Source: Acestrorhynchus altus
Lineage: Eukaryota; Chordata; Actinopteri; Characiformes; Acestrorhynchidae
DNA length: 64,000 bases
Reading direction: 5' to 3'
Assembly (NCBI GenBank): GCA_034509495.1
Contig: CM067521.1
Coordinates: 22,648,806 to 22,712,805 of the forward strand
Positions 10,775-21,174 of this stretch are shown here, piece after piece (positions within the stretch are counted from its first letter, which is position 1; each line of letters begins with the position of its first letter). Made by a program: the position numbers and the translations under genes. The notes below the pieces were generated by a model. It saw only the letters and a program-made list of their open reading frames with translations. It did not search any database and was not told the origin of the DNA.

Positions 10775-10807
10775 AGTTCAGAGCCGGGGATGTTTGTTCT
10801 GAGTCAG
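10744..10807 (+). CDS. tmem183a: tmem183a exon 1 (coding part)
   Basis: It encodes MPKKGNRKRLKFRAGDVCSES plus one base of a split codon, followed by donor GTTAGT at 10808. The lysine/arginine-rich start matches the conserved MPKRGKRLKFRA of vertebrate TMEM183. Confidence 0.93.
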
Positions 10808-11633
10808 GTTAGTGTCGCCCCCTACCGGCCAGTCTCACCCTGCAGCCTTACACTCAACACTACTGACCGTTTGTGTGTATCTGTGAGTGTGTGTGTTTGT
10901 GTTTATCTGCCAGTGTGTGTGTGTGTGTGTGTTTGTGTTTATCTGCCAGTGTGTATATATGTGTGTGTGTGTGTTTGTGTTTATCTGCCAGTGTGTGTGT
11001 GTGTGTTTGTGTTTATCTGCAAGTGTGTGTGTGTGTGTTTGTGTTTATCTGCAAGTGTGTGTGTGTGTGTTTGTGTTTATCTGCCAGTGTGTGTGTGTGT
11101 GTTTGTGTTTATCTGCCAGTGTGTGTGTGTGTGTTTGTGTTTATCTGCCAGTGTGTGTGTGTGTATTTGTATTTATCTGCCAGTGTGTGTGTGTGTTTGT
11201 GTTTATCTGCCAGTGTGTGTGTGTGTTTGTGTTTATCTGCCTGTGTGTGTGTGTGTGTTTGTGTTTTATCTGCCTGTGTGTGTGTATGTTTGTATTTATC
11301 TGCCTGTGTGTGTGTGTGTTTTGTGTTTATCTGCCTGTGTGTGTGTGTGTGTTTGTATTTATCTGCCTGTGTGTGTGTGTGTGTGTGTGTTGTGTTTATC
11401 TGCCTGTGTGCTGTGTGTGTTTGTGTTTATCTACCAGTTTGTGTGTGTGTATTTGTGTTTATCTGCCAGTTGTGTGTGTGTGTGTGTTTTGTGTTTATCT
11501 GCCAGTTTGTGTGTGTGTGTGTTTGTGTTTATGCCTGTGTGTGTGTGTGTGTGTGTGTGTGTTTTGTGTTTTATCTGCCAGTGTGTGTGTATCTGGTAGA
11601 GTATGTTTGTGTGTATCTGTACAAATATATGTG

Positions 11634-11673
<40 letters not shown>

Positions 11674-11706
11674 TTATATGTGTGTGTGTGTATATATGTA
11701 TATAAT

Positions 11707-11749
<43 letters not shown>

Positions 11750-14700
11750 CGCAGTGACGGTGGCTGACTACGCCAACGCCGATCCTGCCATTGTGAAGTC
11801 AGGAAGAGTGAAGAAGGCTGTTGCCAATGCTGTGGAGAAAGAAGGTGAGATGTTCAGACGAGCAGGAAAGATCTCAGAGCTGCTCCGACTCCATCTGTTT
11901 AACAGCAGTCCCTCAGATTTAGGGCAGAAACCAGTGAGAGGTTAACCTTCTTACCCCCTGATGGAGCCGTGTGTGTTTTTTATACACACACACACACACA
12001 CACACGTGTATAAAGCGTTTCATTTGATAAAAATTGAGGCAGTAATTGAGAATGAAGGAATCGAGGTAATGGTTTATTAAATGAATGATGTATCTAGAGA
12101 TGTTCCTTCTGATGACGTTTAAATGACGTGAAGCTGGGCTGGACGATGCTTTTATTTTCAGACCCACATCGAGATATAAACAGAGCCCGACTGAGACGAT
12201 ATCGTTAATATTGATTTTAATGCGTCTGATTTTTTCACATCGTATATTGTTTATTATATGGGCTAAAATACGTGGGGATATGGGTTCATGCGGCCCAACC
12301 CTGACACCGACGTATCAGTTAATGCTGATGTGATATCGTTAAAAGCCACTAATATGTATAATTTTATATAAAATGTTAAGATATTTTACAGAAGCCCTGT
12401 GGTTTTTATAGCCTGCATTCAGATGCTCATCTGACCAAACTTCTTAAACACTCTGACTGCCCCGCAGGAAGAAATGCATCCACACCCACATCACCTCGGT
12501 GTCAATAGGGATGGGCCCTATACTGTGAACTGCGTGGTGTTTTTGTTGTTGTCTTTCTTATTTTTATTTTGGATTTCTCTGTTTAGTGCATAACATCGGA
12601 CTCCTGCACGTTTTCCACATCTGCACTAAACGCTCAACATTTTCCCTTGGTTCTAAAAGGTTCTATCTGCTTTCTGAGATATTGAGCCTTAAAGTCTTTA
12701 TAGGGACACTGACGTACAGCTCTGGAAAAATTAAGAGACAGTTTCTCTGGTTTTACTGTTTACAGGCCTGTGTTTGAGCAAAATCAATATTTCATTTGAT
12801 TCTATAAAGCATTTACAACATTTCTCCCAAATTCCAAATGAAAACATCGCTGTTTAGAGCAGAAACGAGAACAAATCTTCAGTGATTATAGACTCACGAC
12901 GTACAGCAATAATCAAATGATCAAATCTAAACAACACCATACTAATGTTTTAATTCAGAGTCACTGTTGGATGAAATAACATTGAGCACAGCTTTCAGGC
13001 CTGGTCCTGCTCCACCAGTCCACCAGTCGCTCACACTGCTGCTGTTTCACTTCCTGACATTTCTCGCTGAAAATCAAGTAGCTCGTCCTTTTGGATGGAA
13101 GGATGGGAAAGAGACACCTTCTACTAGTAATTACACTGATTTGACCCACTGTGTTGTGGACACACGGGAATTAATCCTCCGTATTTAACCCATCCACACA
13201 CAGTGATGCACACTAGTGACTTCACACACCAGGGGGCAGTGAGCAAACGTGCCCGGAGCGGTGGGCAGCGGTGGGCAGCCCTATTCAGTTCAGTGCTTTG
13301 CTCGAGGGCACTTCAGTCACGTCCTGCCAGTTCAGGGATTCAAACCAGCGACCTTCCAGTCACAAGGCTGGTTCCTGAACCACCCGAACTTTCTTTCATT
13401 GCACATTAAAACTGATCAACCCATTTTTTTTTATATATTTCTCTATATTTTTTGATTTCAGGATATTATTCTCCACTTAATTATTTCACTACTAGTTGTG
13501 CCGTGCCTCAACCCATATCCTTTTCTGTTTATATCCCAATATAGATACAAATATTGATATATTGCCCACCTCTACCTGGTGTGTTGTGCATTTGTGCTTC
13601 TCTGTCCACTTCAGACTTTTAACTCGTGTCTTTTTCTTCAGTGAAATCACTGTGTGGGCTTGAGGCCTCCCAGGGTCCTGTTCAAGAAGTGCTGTCATCA
13701 GCAGCGGGCGTGATTAAAGACGTGCGCGACAGCAGTGAGGAGCTGGATTCAGAGGAAGGTGATGGTGAAGGCAAGGTCTTGCATAAGAAGAAAAATAAGA
13801 GACGCAAAGGTATCACAGCAACAGCAACCACTGAGCACCACTAGCCTAAGTACAGACAGTGCATCCGGAAAGTAGCCACTCGTTGGGTATCTTGGCTGTG
13901 TGCTGAGGGTCGTTGGCCTGTTGGAAGACAAACCTTCATCCCAGTCTGAGGTCCAGAGCGCACTGGAGCAGGTTATATCTCTGTACATCACTGTACGTCT
14001 TTCCCTCGACCCTGACTAGTCTCCCAGTTCCTGCTGCTGAAAAACATCCCCACAGCATGACGCTACCACCACCATGCTTCACTGTAGGAATGGTATTGGC
14101 AAGGAGATGAGCAGTACCTGGTTTCCTCCAGACATGATGTTTGGCATTCGGTCCAAAGAGATCAATCTTAAAGCCTGAGAGTCATTTAGGCACCTTTTGG
14201 CAAAGTGAAGACAGGCTGCTTCTGGCCTCAGAAACTGTAAGGTTCTCCTCTTTCCACAGAGCAACGTTGGAGATCTGTCAGTGTGACCATTGGGTTCTTG
14301 GTCACCTCCCTAACTAAGGCTCATCTACCACCATGGTACCATGTCTTGGTTTGTGCTCTGATCTGCCAGATCAGAGTGTCCAGTATGAGACCTTATATAA
14401 AGAGGTGTGTCTTTCCAAGTCACGTCCAATCAACTGAATTGACCACAGGCGTCCAATCAAGCTGTAGAAACATCTGATGGATGGTCAGTGGAAACAAGAA
14501 GAACCTGAGCTCAATTTTGAGTGTCATAGCAAAGACTAAAGGCTGAAAACTCAATACATTTGCATAAATTGTGTGAAGAAGTTGAAAATTAAGTGAATCT
14601 ATTTTGGAAAAAGCATGTAACACTGCAAAAAGTGAAGCGCTGGGAAAATTCTTTCCGGATGCACTGTTCACGTGAACCAGTAGAGTTGTTGGATGAACCT

Positions 14701-17686
14701 TTCTGATCTAATTTACTTTGGCATTGTATCTGTCAATTCCCGAGCGTTAGTGATGTGTATTTATGTGCTGTTTCCCTTTTAGAAAACAGTGAAAGCACTG
14801 ATGGGGAAGAGTACCCCATTGACATATGGTATGTCCTCGCTACGTACATACGCCCTGAAGACGTCTGCAGGTTTGCACTGATCTGCAAGAATTCCTGGAC
14901 TGTCACTTGCACTGCTGCATTCTGGACACGATTGTATAAGAGGTGGGACGGTCAGTCTAAATCAGGGGTCACCAACCCTGCTCCTGGAGAGATCTTGCTG
15001 CAGGTTTCAGCTCCATCCCAAATCCAACACTCCATTCAGGCACTCAAGAACTTCGGATGGTTGTAATTGGCTGCATCAGGTTGAGTGGATTGAAGAAGTC
15101 TGCAGGATTGGATCTCCAGGAGCAGGGTTGGCGACCGCTGGACTAAAATATCCTTAAATGCCCACATTATAAAATTTGTGTTGATTTGCAATTTCAGCAA
15201 AACTGTATTTAAAGATAATTATTATAAAATCACGAGTATTGATCACCTGACCAGCAGTAAGATGATAAGCCAGAAGTGTTGAAGAAGTTGATCTCATTCC
15301 GGTTGTAAATAATTGCACCATGTTTTTATAGCACAATTAGGGGTGGAAGAAAAGATTGATGCACTTGAGTTTCACAGTATTACGTTTCGAGGTGCTGTTT
15401 AGTTGAACACTCAGCAGGCTGTGGTTTCTGGGCAGCAACATACTGGTGTTCTAAGCTTCATAACTCCAGTTTAGATCACTGACGGCCATACACACAAACA
15501 GGACCTGCTCTGTCCACCCAACATGGTTCTTTCAACCTGTCATTAAATTTCAGTGAGTAATCCAGCTCGGAAAATGGCTAAAATCCACTCTGAAAAATGT
15601 CTAGAGGGGTTATGATGTCACAACCACAGCTGCTGAATTCTTAGGCCATAAAACTGTTAAATATTGTAACTTTTTCAGATTATCAGTTGATAAAAAGATT
15701 CCCAAGCTGTGAAGTGTTGTTTTTTAGTCCTTATAAGCTACAGGCCAAAATAATTGCAGGCAATTATCTAATGTACAAGTATCTAAATGCTGTTTTTACA
15801 ATATCTGGCATATTCGACTGCTTCCAAGGGCTGCACGATATATCATTTTAGTATCCTCTCAATGTGCACGTATGCAATAGTAACATTGCAGGACATCATA
15901 TTTTTTTCTTGCATTCCGTTCATATTTTTTCATTTATTTGTTTTTATTTCTTAATTCACTTATTTTTAGGTTCCCATGTGAACAACGTCATCGAAACATC
16001 ACAATATATCACCTTGTTTACAGTATCACGATATACAGTCTCGCCACCCTTGTCTCGTGATTCTCAATACACAGCTCTAATCACGGACAGAATGCTGATT
16101 TACGCTCAACATTAATGTTTTTAGATGCATTAGTTTAGTGTATGGCTTGTCTGGCTCCCCTGATTGAATTATAATGGTAAAGTGAGCATTTTAAAGTGTT
16201 TAATTTGGGGGAAGCAGTTTAAACTTAATCATAGTTTTGACTGAAAGTGACTGAAAGCGAGGATCTAAAGTAGCCTTTCACTTTTAATTAAGCAGTGAAG
16301 TTTTGCTCAATTGACTTCCGTTGTATTTAGATGATTAAGGATTTCGCCTTCCGTGTCTCCTTAGTGACTTAAGAGAATGATGCAATTGATGATAACTGCA
16401 TCTCTCTCTCTCTCTCTCTTTCTCTCGCTCTCTCTCTCTCTCACTCAGACACTACAATCTTGATGTAGTCCTCCCATCTCGCCTTCAGCCAGACTCCATT
16501 TCAAAGATGTATTGTCTCCGTGCCCGCGTGATCCGCTCCCTCTTTCATCTGTATGAGCCATTCAGCCTGCGACTGTCCAAGTTTCCCCCACTCCCAGAGT
16601 CCACTCCAACCACACTACTCAACTCTAAGGTTTGCAGTCAAATTTGTGACCCTCGTCTCTGCCGAATACCCTCGCTGTCGTTAAAGCTATATGACAAATG
16701 TCCCTCTCTTTCCCCTATTTTAGTGTTTGCTGTTTTGGGTCAACAAGGTGTCTGGAAGTAGAGCTGACCCCATGTGGGAATTCAACTTCAAATTTGTGAA
16801 GCAGGTACTGTAGGCTGTACATTTAGATTTGTTACTCCATACAAGAGACTTTCCTACAGGACCTGTCGGATTTGACATTGCTGTCCTTTACTTTCAGCCG
16901 ACTAAGGGGAAGAACGGCTGCAGCAGGGGTTTGGAGCTTCCCAGGCAGTACAAGGACGTCCTCACTAACCCAGACTCGGACTGCTACCTGTTGCGAGTCA
17001 CCACGCTCAACTTCATCTTTATCTCTGTCGTCATGGGCATGACACTAACTCTGGTGAGGGACACAACATTGCTTCATTTTGAAGTCATTCTGATTGGTAC
17101 TTTTAGTTGCTCTGTTGAGATTTGATACCAGAAACCTGATCTGACAGTGGTCTCAGGATTTAGACCTGTTTAGACTCGAGACTAAATCGGACTAAATGCT
17201 CCTTCTCCAGAGAATGTGAGGGAGCATTTACGCACGTCACCATTCACATGGTACTTATATAAGCTAAAATGACAGAGAACCTCCGGGAGAAATGACTTTA
17301 CCTCACCCTTCCAAATCAAACGAAATCCCTCTCCAAAGTTCTATTCAATTTTAACATGAAGCACATTGTTATTTTTTCTAGCAGAACAGGTTTTCCTTTC
17401 AGCCGCAGCTTCACCAATTCACCATCTGCAGTTTTTGTTTTGTACGACGACACTAATCCATAACAAATTGACTAACTTGGTTCCAACTCTTCTCTTTCAG
17501 TTCACCATCAATGTGAGCACAGACATGAGGCACCACAGAGTTCGGCTGGAGTTCCAGGACTCCCCAATCATTCGGGGCAAAAAGTTGCGAGGCGAGCAGG
17601 GTGTCCAAGTTGTGCTGGACCCTGTCCACAGCGTGCGTCTCATGGACTGGTGGGACCCTCAGTACCCCACATCCTCATACACTTAG
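10744..17686 (+). CDS. tmem183a: Transmembrane protein 183A, complete gene, 8 coding exons
   Basis: The joined exons 10744-10807, 11755-11844, 13642-13809, 14783-14942, 16449-16629, 16724-16804, 16898-17053 and 17501-17686 give 361 codons plus TAG, with every junction GT-AG and in phase. Human TMEM183A is slightly longer (376). The order matches the family: a basic start (MPKKGNRKRLKFRAGD), VTVADYANADPAIVKSGRVK, an acidic then basic linker and an F-box-like helix region (about residues 118-160, IRPEDVCRFALICKNSWTVT). A hydrophobic segment follows (about 282-301), then a conserved C-terminal part with FTINVSTDMRHHRVRL and a DWW near the end. The family is a poorly characterised single-pass membrane protein, and the F-box similarity does not prove ubiquitin-ligase function. 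The gene looks intact. Start choice: this ATG is in frame, and a human-like extension is blocked because the upstream ATGs are out of frame. Confidence 0.95.
10868..11754. repeat. TG-rich compound minisatellite filling tmem183a intron 1
   Basis: Units of roughly 30-40 bp consist of a variable (GT)n run plus 'ttgtgtttatctgcca'. They repeat from 10868 to about 11580, followed by purer (GT)n runs at 11636-11670 and 11709-11744. The unit changes by small substitutions (gccagt, gcaagt, gcctgt), marking subfamilies. Three plus-strand open frames of 269-294 codons rich in Cys, Val and Leu arise from the repeat and are not genes. Confidence 0.95.
11755..11844 (+). CDS. tmem183a: tmem183a exon 2
   Basis: Acceptor GCGCAG and donor GTGAGA frame a 90-base exon encoding TVADYANADPAIVKSGRVK and KAVANAVEKE, a close match to the family. 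It enters and leaves in phase 1, so skipping it would keep the frame. The acceptor sits directly against a (GT)18 tract rather than a normal pyrimidine tract. Confidence 0.95.
11983..12005. repeat. Short (CA)n microsatellite
   Basis: About eleven CA units in tmem183a intron 2. Confidence 0.9.
12006..12712. other. tmem183a: tmem183a intron 2, unique-looking part
   Basis: AT-rich intronic DNA with no coding frame. A stretch near 12130-12300 ('gctgggctggacgatgc', 'gagatataaac', 'cggcccaaccctgac') resembles decayed pieces of the 'gggctgggcgatat' type of fish MITE, but too weakly to delimit. Confidence 0.5.
12713..13120 (-). mobile_element. Decayed Tc1-like element in tmem183a intron 2
   Basis: It begins 'tacagctctggaaaaattaa' and 'gagaca', continues 'tttctctggttttactgttt' and 'catttctcccaaattccaaa', and reaches the 'cagctttcaggcc' and 'ccaccagtc' segments. 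These are the ordered landmarks of one end of a common fish Tc1-like family whose transposase reads on the minus strand. The rest of the element and the other terminus are missing. Confidence 0.65.
13145..13385 (-). repeat. tRNA-derived SINE, minus orientation
   Basis: Read on the minus strand it starts with a tRNA-like head whose B box appears as 'ggtttgaatccc' (complement of 13338-13349). The body then has 'gcactgaac'-like wording, 'tgctcactgccccctggtgt' and 'ggatgggttaaatac'. The copy at 41490-41735 is the same family in the other orientation. Confidence 0.7.
13642..13809 (+). CDS. tmem183a: tmem183a exon 3
   Basis: Acceptor TTCTTCAG, donor GTATCA. It encodes VKSLCGLEASQ, identical to the mammalian wording, then a variable acidic stretch (SSEELDSEEGDGEGK) and a basic cluster (HKKKNKRRK) that could serve as a nuclear-localisation-like or membrane-proximal charge patch. 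It is phase 1 in and out. Confidence 0.94.
13856..14667 (-). mobile_element. Internally deleted Tc1-like element in tmem183a intron 3
   Basis: The element begins 'acagtgcatccggaaagta' and ends 'ctttccggatgcactgt', a matching inverted terminal pair. The interior (about 810 bp) carries landmarks of a fish Tc1-like transposase on the minus strand ('catccccacagcatgacgct', 'ccaccaccatgcttcactgt', 'gaccattgggttcttggtca') with deletions and stops. It is inactive. It occupies most of intron 3 without touching either splice site. Confidence 0.85.
14783..14942 (+). CDS. tmem183a: tmem183a exon 4 (F-box-like region)
   Basis: Acceptor CCCTTTTAG, donor GTGGGA. It encodes EEYPIDIWYVLATYIRPEDV, then CRFALICKNSWTVTCTAAFW and TRLYK, the best-conserved part of the protein. 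The helix pattern and the invariant-looking Trp residues resemble an F-box. It enters in phase 1 and leaves in phase 2. Confidence 0.95.
14963..15140. mobile_element. 178-bp hAT-like MITE in tmem183a intron 4
   Basis: Terminal inverted repeats 'caggggtcaccaaccctgct' (followed by 'cctggag') and '(ct)ccaggagcagggttggcgacc(gctg)' bound a short AT/GC-balanced core. The flanks GTCTAAAT (14955-14962) and GACTAAAA (15141-15148) look like a decayed 8-bp target duplication, as expected for hAT. The left end lies only 20 bases inside the intron. Confidence 0.75.
15826..16060. repeat. Decayed 'gggctgcacgatat' MITE-type repeat
   Basis: 'Aagggctgcacgatatatca' opens a stretch that includes 'catcgaaacatcacaatata' and 'gtatcacgatatacagtctc'. 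These are hallmarks of small palindromic MITEs common in teleosts. Boundaries are approximate. It lies in tmem183a intron 4. Confidence 0.45.
16401..16448 (+). repeat. tmem183a: (TC)n microsatellite acting as polypyrimidine tract of exon 5
   Basis: Nearly pure TC for 48 bases, running straight into the acceptor CACTCAG of tmem183a exon 5. Confidence 0.92.
16449..16629 (+). CDS. tmem183a: tmem183a exon 5
   Basis: Acceptor CACTCAG, donor GTTTGC. It encodes HYNLDVVLPSRLQPDSISKM, then YCLRARVIRSLFHLYEPFSL and PESTPTTLLNSK, aligning with the family's LRACVIRSLYHMYEPF and PESTPSTL. It completes a codon split at exon 4 and ends in phase 0. Confidence 0.95.
16724..16804 (+). CDS. tmem183a: tmem183a exon 6
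   Basis: An 81-base exon after a 94-base intron, with acceptor TATTTTAG and donor GTACTG. It encodes CLLFWVNKVSGSRADPMWEF and NFKFVKQ, with the conserved PMWEFNFKF. Phase 0 on both sides. Confidence 0.95.
16898..17053 (+). CDS. tmem183a: tmem183a exon 7 (membrane segment)
   Basis: Acceptor ACTTTCAG, donor GTGAGG. It encodes residues about 249-300, including YKDVLTNPDSDCYLL and the hydrophobic stretch VTTLNFIFISVVMGMTLTL, which continues into the first residue of exon 8. This is the single predicted membrane helix. The intron before it is 93 bases. Confidence 0.95.
17501..17686 (+). CDS. tmem183a: tmem183a exon 8 (C-terminus and stop)
   Basis: Acceptor TCTCTTTCAG. It encodes FTINVSTDMRHHRVRLEFQD, then EQGVQVVLDPVHSVRLMDWW and DPQYPTSSYT, and ends at TAG. 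The C-terminal wording is close to mammalian TMEM183A. Confidence 0.95.
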   Translation, partial: FTINVSTDMRHHRVRLEFQDSPIIRGKKLRGEQGVQVVLDPVHSVRLMDWWDPQYPTSSYT

Positions 17687-19440
17687 ATCAGTGCTGTCCC
17701 AAATCATGCACAACCACAGTGAAAAATGAGGAGTATTGGCCCGATTCCACCACAAAGTCACCCCGCACAGTCCTTTCTCTGATGTTTTGCCGTTCTAGTG
17801 TGCTTGTGTTATACAGTAGTACTGCTCGTATCATAGGTGTCTCCTTGCGCAGGCGGAACCAGACCCTATGAGTTCTGTTTTCATGGATTTTGAGTTGAAG
17901 TTACTCTTTAATGCTGGCACACCAAGGCGGCCCCTCTTACCCACTCCAGCTCCTTACCACTAGAAGTGAAAGACTGGCTTCGGATCTGTGCAGGAGATCT
18001 GCACAGATCTGTTTAAATGGGGAGTCGAAGGTGGAGTTAAGGGAAGAAGCTGTGAGGAGGCAACACGGCAGCTTCGCATGCGTGTTTCCATGCTTGTGTA
18101 GTCCCACGTCAATCCACTGCCCTCAGGCTGTTGTAAACAGCACGTAGGAAAATGTTCCTGAGTCACTGACCACATGGAGGCGGCCATCGTTCTTAACTTT
18201 GTTTCACAACTCGCAGTGCAGCAGCTGATCGGGTGATGTCGTTTACAGCCACAGTGATGATAAACATACTGAATCAGCAGTGTAATGTTCTCCGTCGTGA
18301 GCACCACACAACAGATCGGCGTTCGTTTAAGCTCCACCTCCTTTCGAAGAAGAGACGCTGTGTTTGGCTGAAGCAGCAAACTTGCACTTAAAGCACCCAC
18401 ACGTCTGCTCTAACCAACACCATCACCTGTTGCGTGTGCTCCACAGGAGCTCCAGAACCTCATTTCTCTGACGTAGGGCTGCGCAGAACCATAAGCAGAC
18501 GTGTAGATGTTTTAAGGTGGGTGGATGAGATACGTGTTGTTCAAACACGCTGATCTTTTTGTGTTTAGTTTGTAACACTTGTTCTGACAATCCTCTTCCT
18601 GTGGGTGTGACGTCCTCAGAGCATATTATACTGATCGTTCTGTATGTTTATCACCGTGACTAATGGATCTGCTGTCGCGTCGGACGTTCGAACACAAAGG
18701 AGGAGGAATCGAACTCTTGAAAAGGGGTGTGGGTGGAATAAAGTGAATAGGGAGACCGTTAGGTTGCCTGGGAGTAATTCGGTGTCGGGATGTGTGTCAT
18801 TGATTGTATGTTCTCTGCTTAAACAAAATGGGGCTGAACAATCAGTTTATGATCAAATATCGAGGAGAAAAGTACAAATTCAGGGTCATTTTTAAAGTCT
18901 GGTGATTCCTTTTTTTAATTGTTCTGCTTTGACCTGTAAAGAGCTGTCTGCAGAGGGCAAACTGATTGCGATCTTGGGCTGGGCTCCTCCTCCCTCCTCC
19001 TTGCCTTTCCAATGGTGTGTTCTGACTTCAATGGGCCCATTGTTATGATGTAAAACTACTCTGAGTAGCCGTTAGCTCTGTGTGTGCCGTAGGGGTGAAG
19101 GAGTTGCCATTTTATAGAGTAGTATTTTCTTCATCGTGGCAAATGAACGCAGCTTTCCAGCTCTCCAGTCATGCATGTTTGGCTAATTGAATGACTTGTG
19201 GATGGATGTACAGAACGAATTTAATTTAAATAGGTTTGTTTTTCTCGATTGGCACCTCCAACAGTAATGTCACTCAAATTCTGTTCCACACGGGACGCTG
19301 TGGCCCTGAAGTCGATTTTTTTTTTTTTTTTAATTATTATTTATATATTTTTTTTTTATTTGAAAACTTGCAAGGGATTTCATGTGAGTGACAGGGTTGT
19401 GACATGTTTGATGTAATAAAAAGATCAAGTATGAACCTGA
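17687..19440 (+). other. tmem183a: 3' UTR of tmem183a with two AATAAA signals
   Basis: No further coding frame follows the stop. AATAAA hexamers occur at 18737-18742 and, more convincingly at the end of a T-rich region, at 19415-19420 ('gatgtaataaaaag'), so the transcript probably ends at about 19435-19445. Use of either site is inferred. Confidence 0.55.
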
Positions 19441-19702
19441 CATTAGTGTACGTTGCTTTTGTTTTGCTGCCTGAGAAGCAGAATGCTGCCACCTTGTGGC
19501 ATCGGTGTGAGAAAAGAAGTAGGTGTTCATACTGCATGTCTGCGTTATGAGGGAAGTAAAGGGCCGTATTAGGGAAACCTGAATTTTCCTTTTTACATCA
19601 CATTTGCAATTTCTATGAGGTCATAAAATTGTGTATAAATTACTATTCTATCTACAACAGTTTTTCCACATTCTCACTCAATACACACTCACACTTAATA
19701 AG

Positions 19703-20440
19703 TAGTTGCACCCACAAGGAAGTGTGGGATTGCAGTGCTTTTGGGAAGGAAGATTAAGGTCATCATGAGCAATAAGCGATTAAAAGTTCAAACTGATCTG
19801 ATCAATACTTATTGAGCTATATATGGAAAGTATACACACTCCCAGTACGGCGTCAGGAGTTTAACGCAACATGCCAGACGTCCCTGCATGGAGTTGTAGA
19901 GGTTCCTAATGGTGTTCTGTGATGATCCGTCCCATGCAGCTTGAATGTTCTCACTCAGTCCTGCAGATGGTGTGGTAGGGGTGGAGTGTTAATAGAGCGT
20001 CCAATAGCATCCCACACATTTTCAATCAGGGATAGATCTGGAGATGAAACCAACCACAGTATCTGTCTTCAAGACGAGATCTTGAGATGGCAGCAGTGTG
20101 TGGGTGAGTGTCATCCTGTTGTAATAGACCACCGGAGTGTGTTCAGAAAAGGCAGAACCACTGGTTGCGGGACCTCATTAAAATATCTCTGGGCAGTCAG
20201 AGTGAGTGCCTGTAATGAAGACCAAAACTGATCGTATGGAATTGTACTCCACACCATGACACCAGGCCTTCTGGATGCATGAAAACAAACTTGATCTTGG
20301 TGCTGACCATCTCCACACACTGACTCATTAGTCATCTCCACCTAAACAAAAGAGGGACCTGTCAGCGTTCTGCGAGTCTGGCATGGTAGCATTACAATCA
20401 TGCATTGAAACTGGTTGATTCCTACTGGGTGTGAAGTGTA
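19703..20440 (-). mobile_element. Tc1/mariner-like transposase remnant
   Basis: The minus-strand translation has PGVMVWSTIPYDQF followed by LTAQRYFNEVPQPVVLPFLN, the GVMVWG...PVVLPFL region that holds the second catalytic Asp block in Tc1-like transposases. The plus strand carries 'ttgaatgttctcactcag' and 'gatggtgtggtaggggtgga', shared with four other copies in the window. Frame breaks show it is dead. Confidence 0.78.
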
Positions 20441-20461
20441 TAAGTAGTGTATAACATAGTT

Positions 20462-20462
<1 letters not shown>

Positions 20463-20512
<50 letters not shown>
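20463..20512. repeat. (AG)25 microsatellite
   Basis: An uninterrupted AG run between the Tc1-like remnant and the 'actagattagt' array. Confidence 0.97.
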
Positions 20513-20514
<2 letters not shown>

Positions 20515-20599
20515 TCCATAAGGAAATGCAGGATATGGGTCTTAAATAAAGTCAAATAAACCACTTGTTTTTAAGTCACTTTGAATATGAATTGTAGAT

Positions 20600-20850
20600 T
20601 TTACTGGCAAACTAGTAAAACTAAATTGCTAAATTAGTGAATACTATCTTAGTAACACTAGTGCACACTACATTAGTGCATATGAGATTAGTAAACAAAC
20701 ACTAGATTAATGCACACTAGATTAATAAACACTAGATTAGTAAACACACAGTAGATTAGTGAACACTAGATTAGTAAACAACACTAGGTTAGCGTACACC
20801 AGATTAGTGAACACTAGAATACTGAACACTAGATTAGTGCACAATAAACT
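20600..20850. repeat. 'acactagattagt' short tandem array
   Basis: About a dozen irregular units of roughly 15-20 bp built on 'acactagattagt(g/a)a' lie immediately upstream of the CpG-rich block. The array is degenerate on its left side and cleaner towards the promoter. Confidence 0.85.
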
Positions 20851-20859
20851 GCCTCCAAA

Positions 20860-21149
20860 GGGAACAACTACATTTCCCACAATGCCCCCGCCGCGCTGTG
20901 ATTGGTGGGCGCGCTGTCACAGGCGCGTGCAGGTGACCGGAGAGCCGCAGTCTGAGCGCAGAGACAACAAACGGCCGTAACGGACACCGGAGCCCGGCTA
21001 ACGGTCAGGGACTGTCCGACCGTCCTGCTGTCCGACCGTCCGACTGAACGACTGAACGACTGTCCGGAGAACCGAGCAGGAACCGATACCGGCCGATCCG
21101 ACTCTGTGAGCCGCCGGTGACCGAGTCAGTACTGTCTGACCTTCAGCGG
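20860..21149 (+). promoter_or_regulatory. tfeb: CpG-rich promoter and probable non-coding exon 1, likely of tfeb
   Basis: A short GC- and CpG-rich block sits between AT-rich arrays. It starts with ACTACATTTCCCACAATGC (20867-20885), very close to the ZNF143/THAP11 (SBS) motif, and an inverted CCAAT box (ATTGG, 20901-20905). There is no TATA box. A strong donor GTGAGT begins at 21150. No coding frame crosses the donor, so the exon would be non-coding. The next plus-strand coding exon is tfeb at 58265, making this its likely distal first exon. The assignment is by position only, and another unannotated transcript could own it. Confidence 0.6.
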
Positions 21150-21174
21150 GTGAGTGACCGCAGTCCGGCTGCTT

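Noticed and set aside
10790..11757. Three overlapping frames of 269-294 codons rich in Cys and Val
   Set aside because: Translations of (GT)n-rich minisatellite within tmem183a intron 1.
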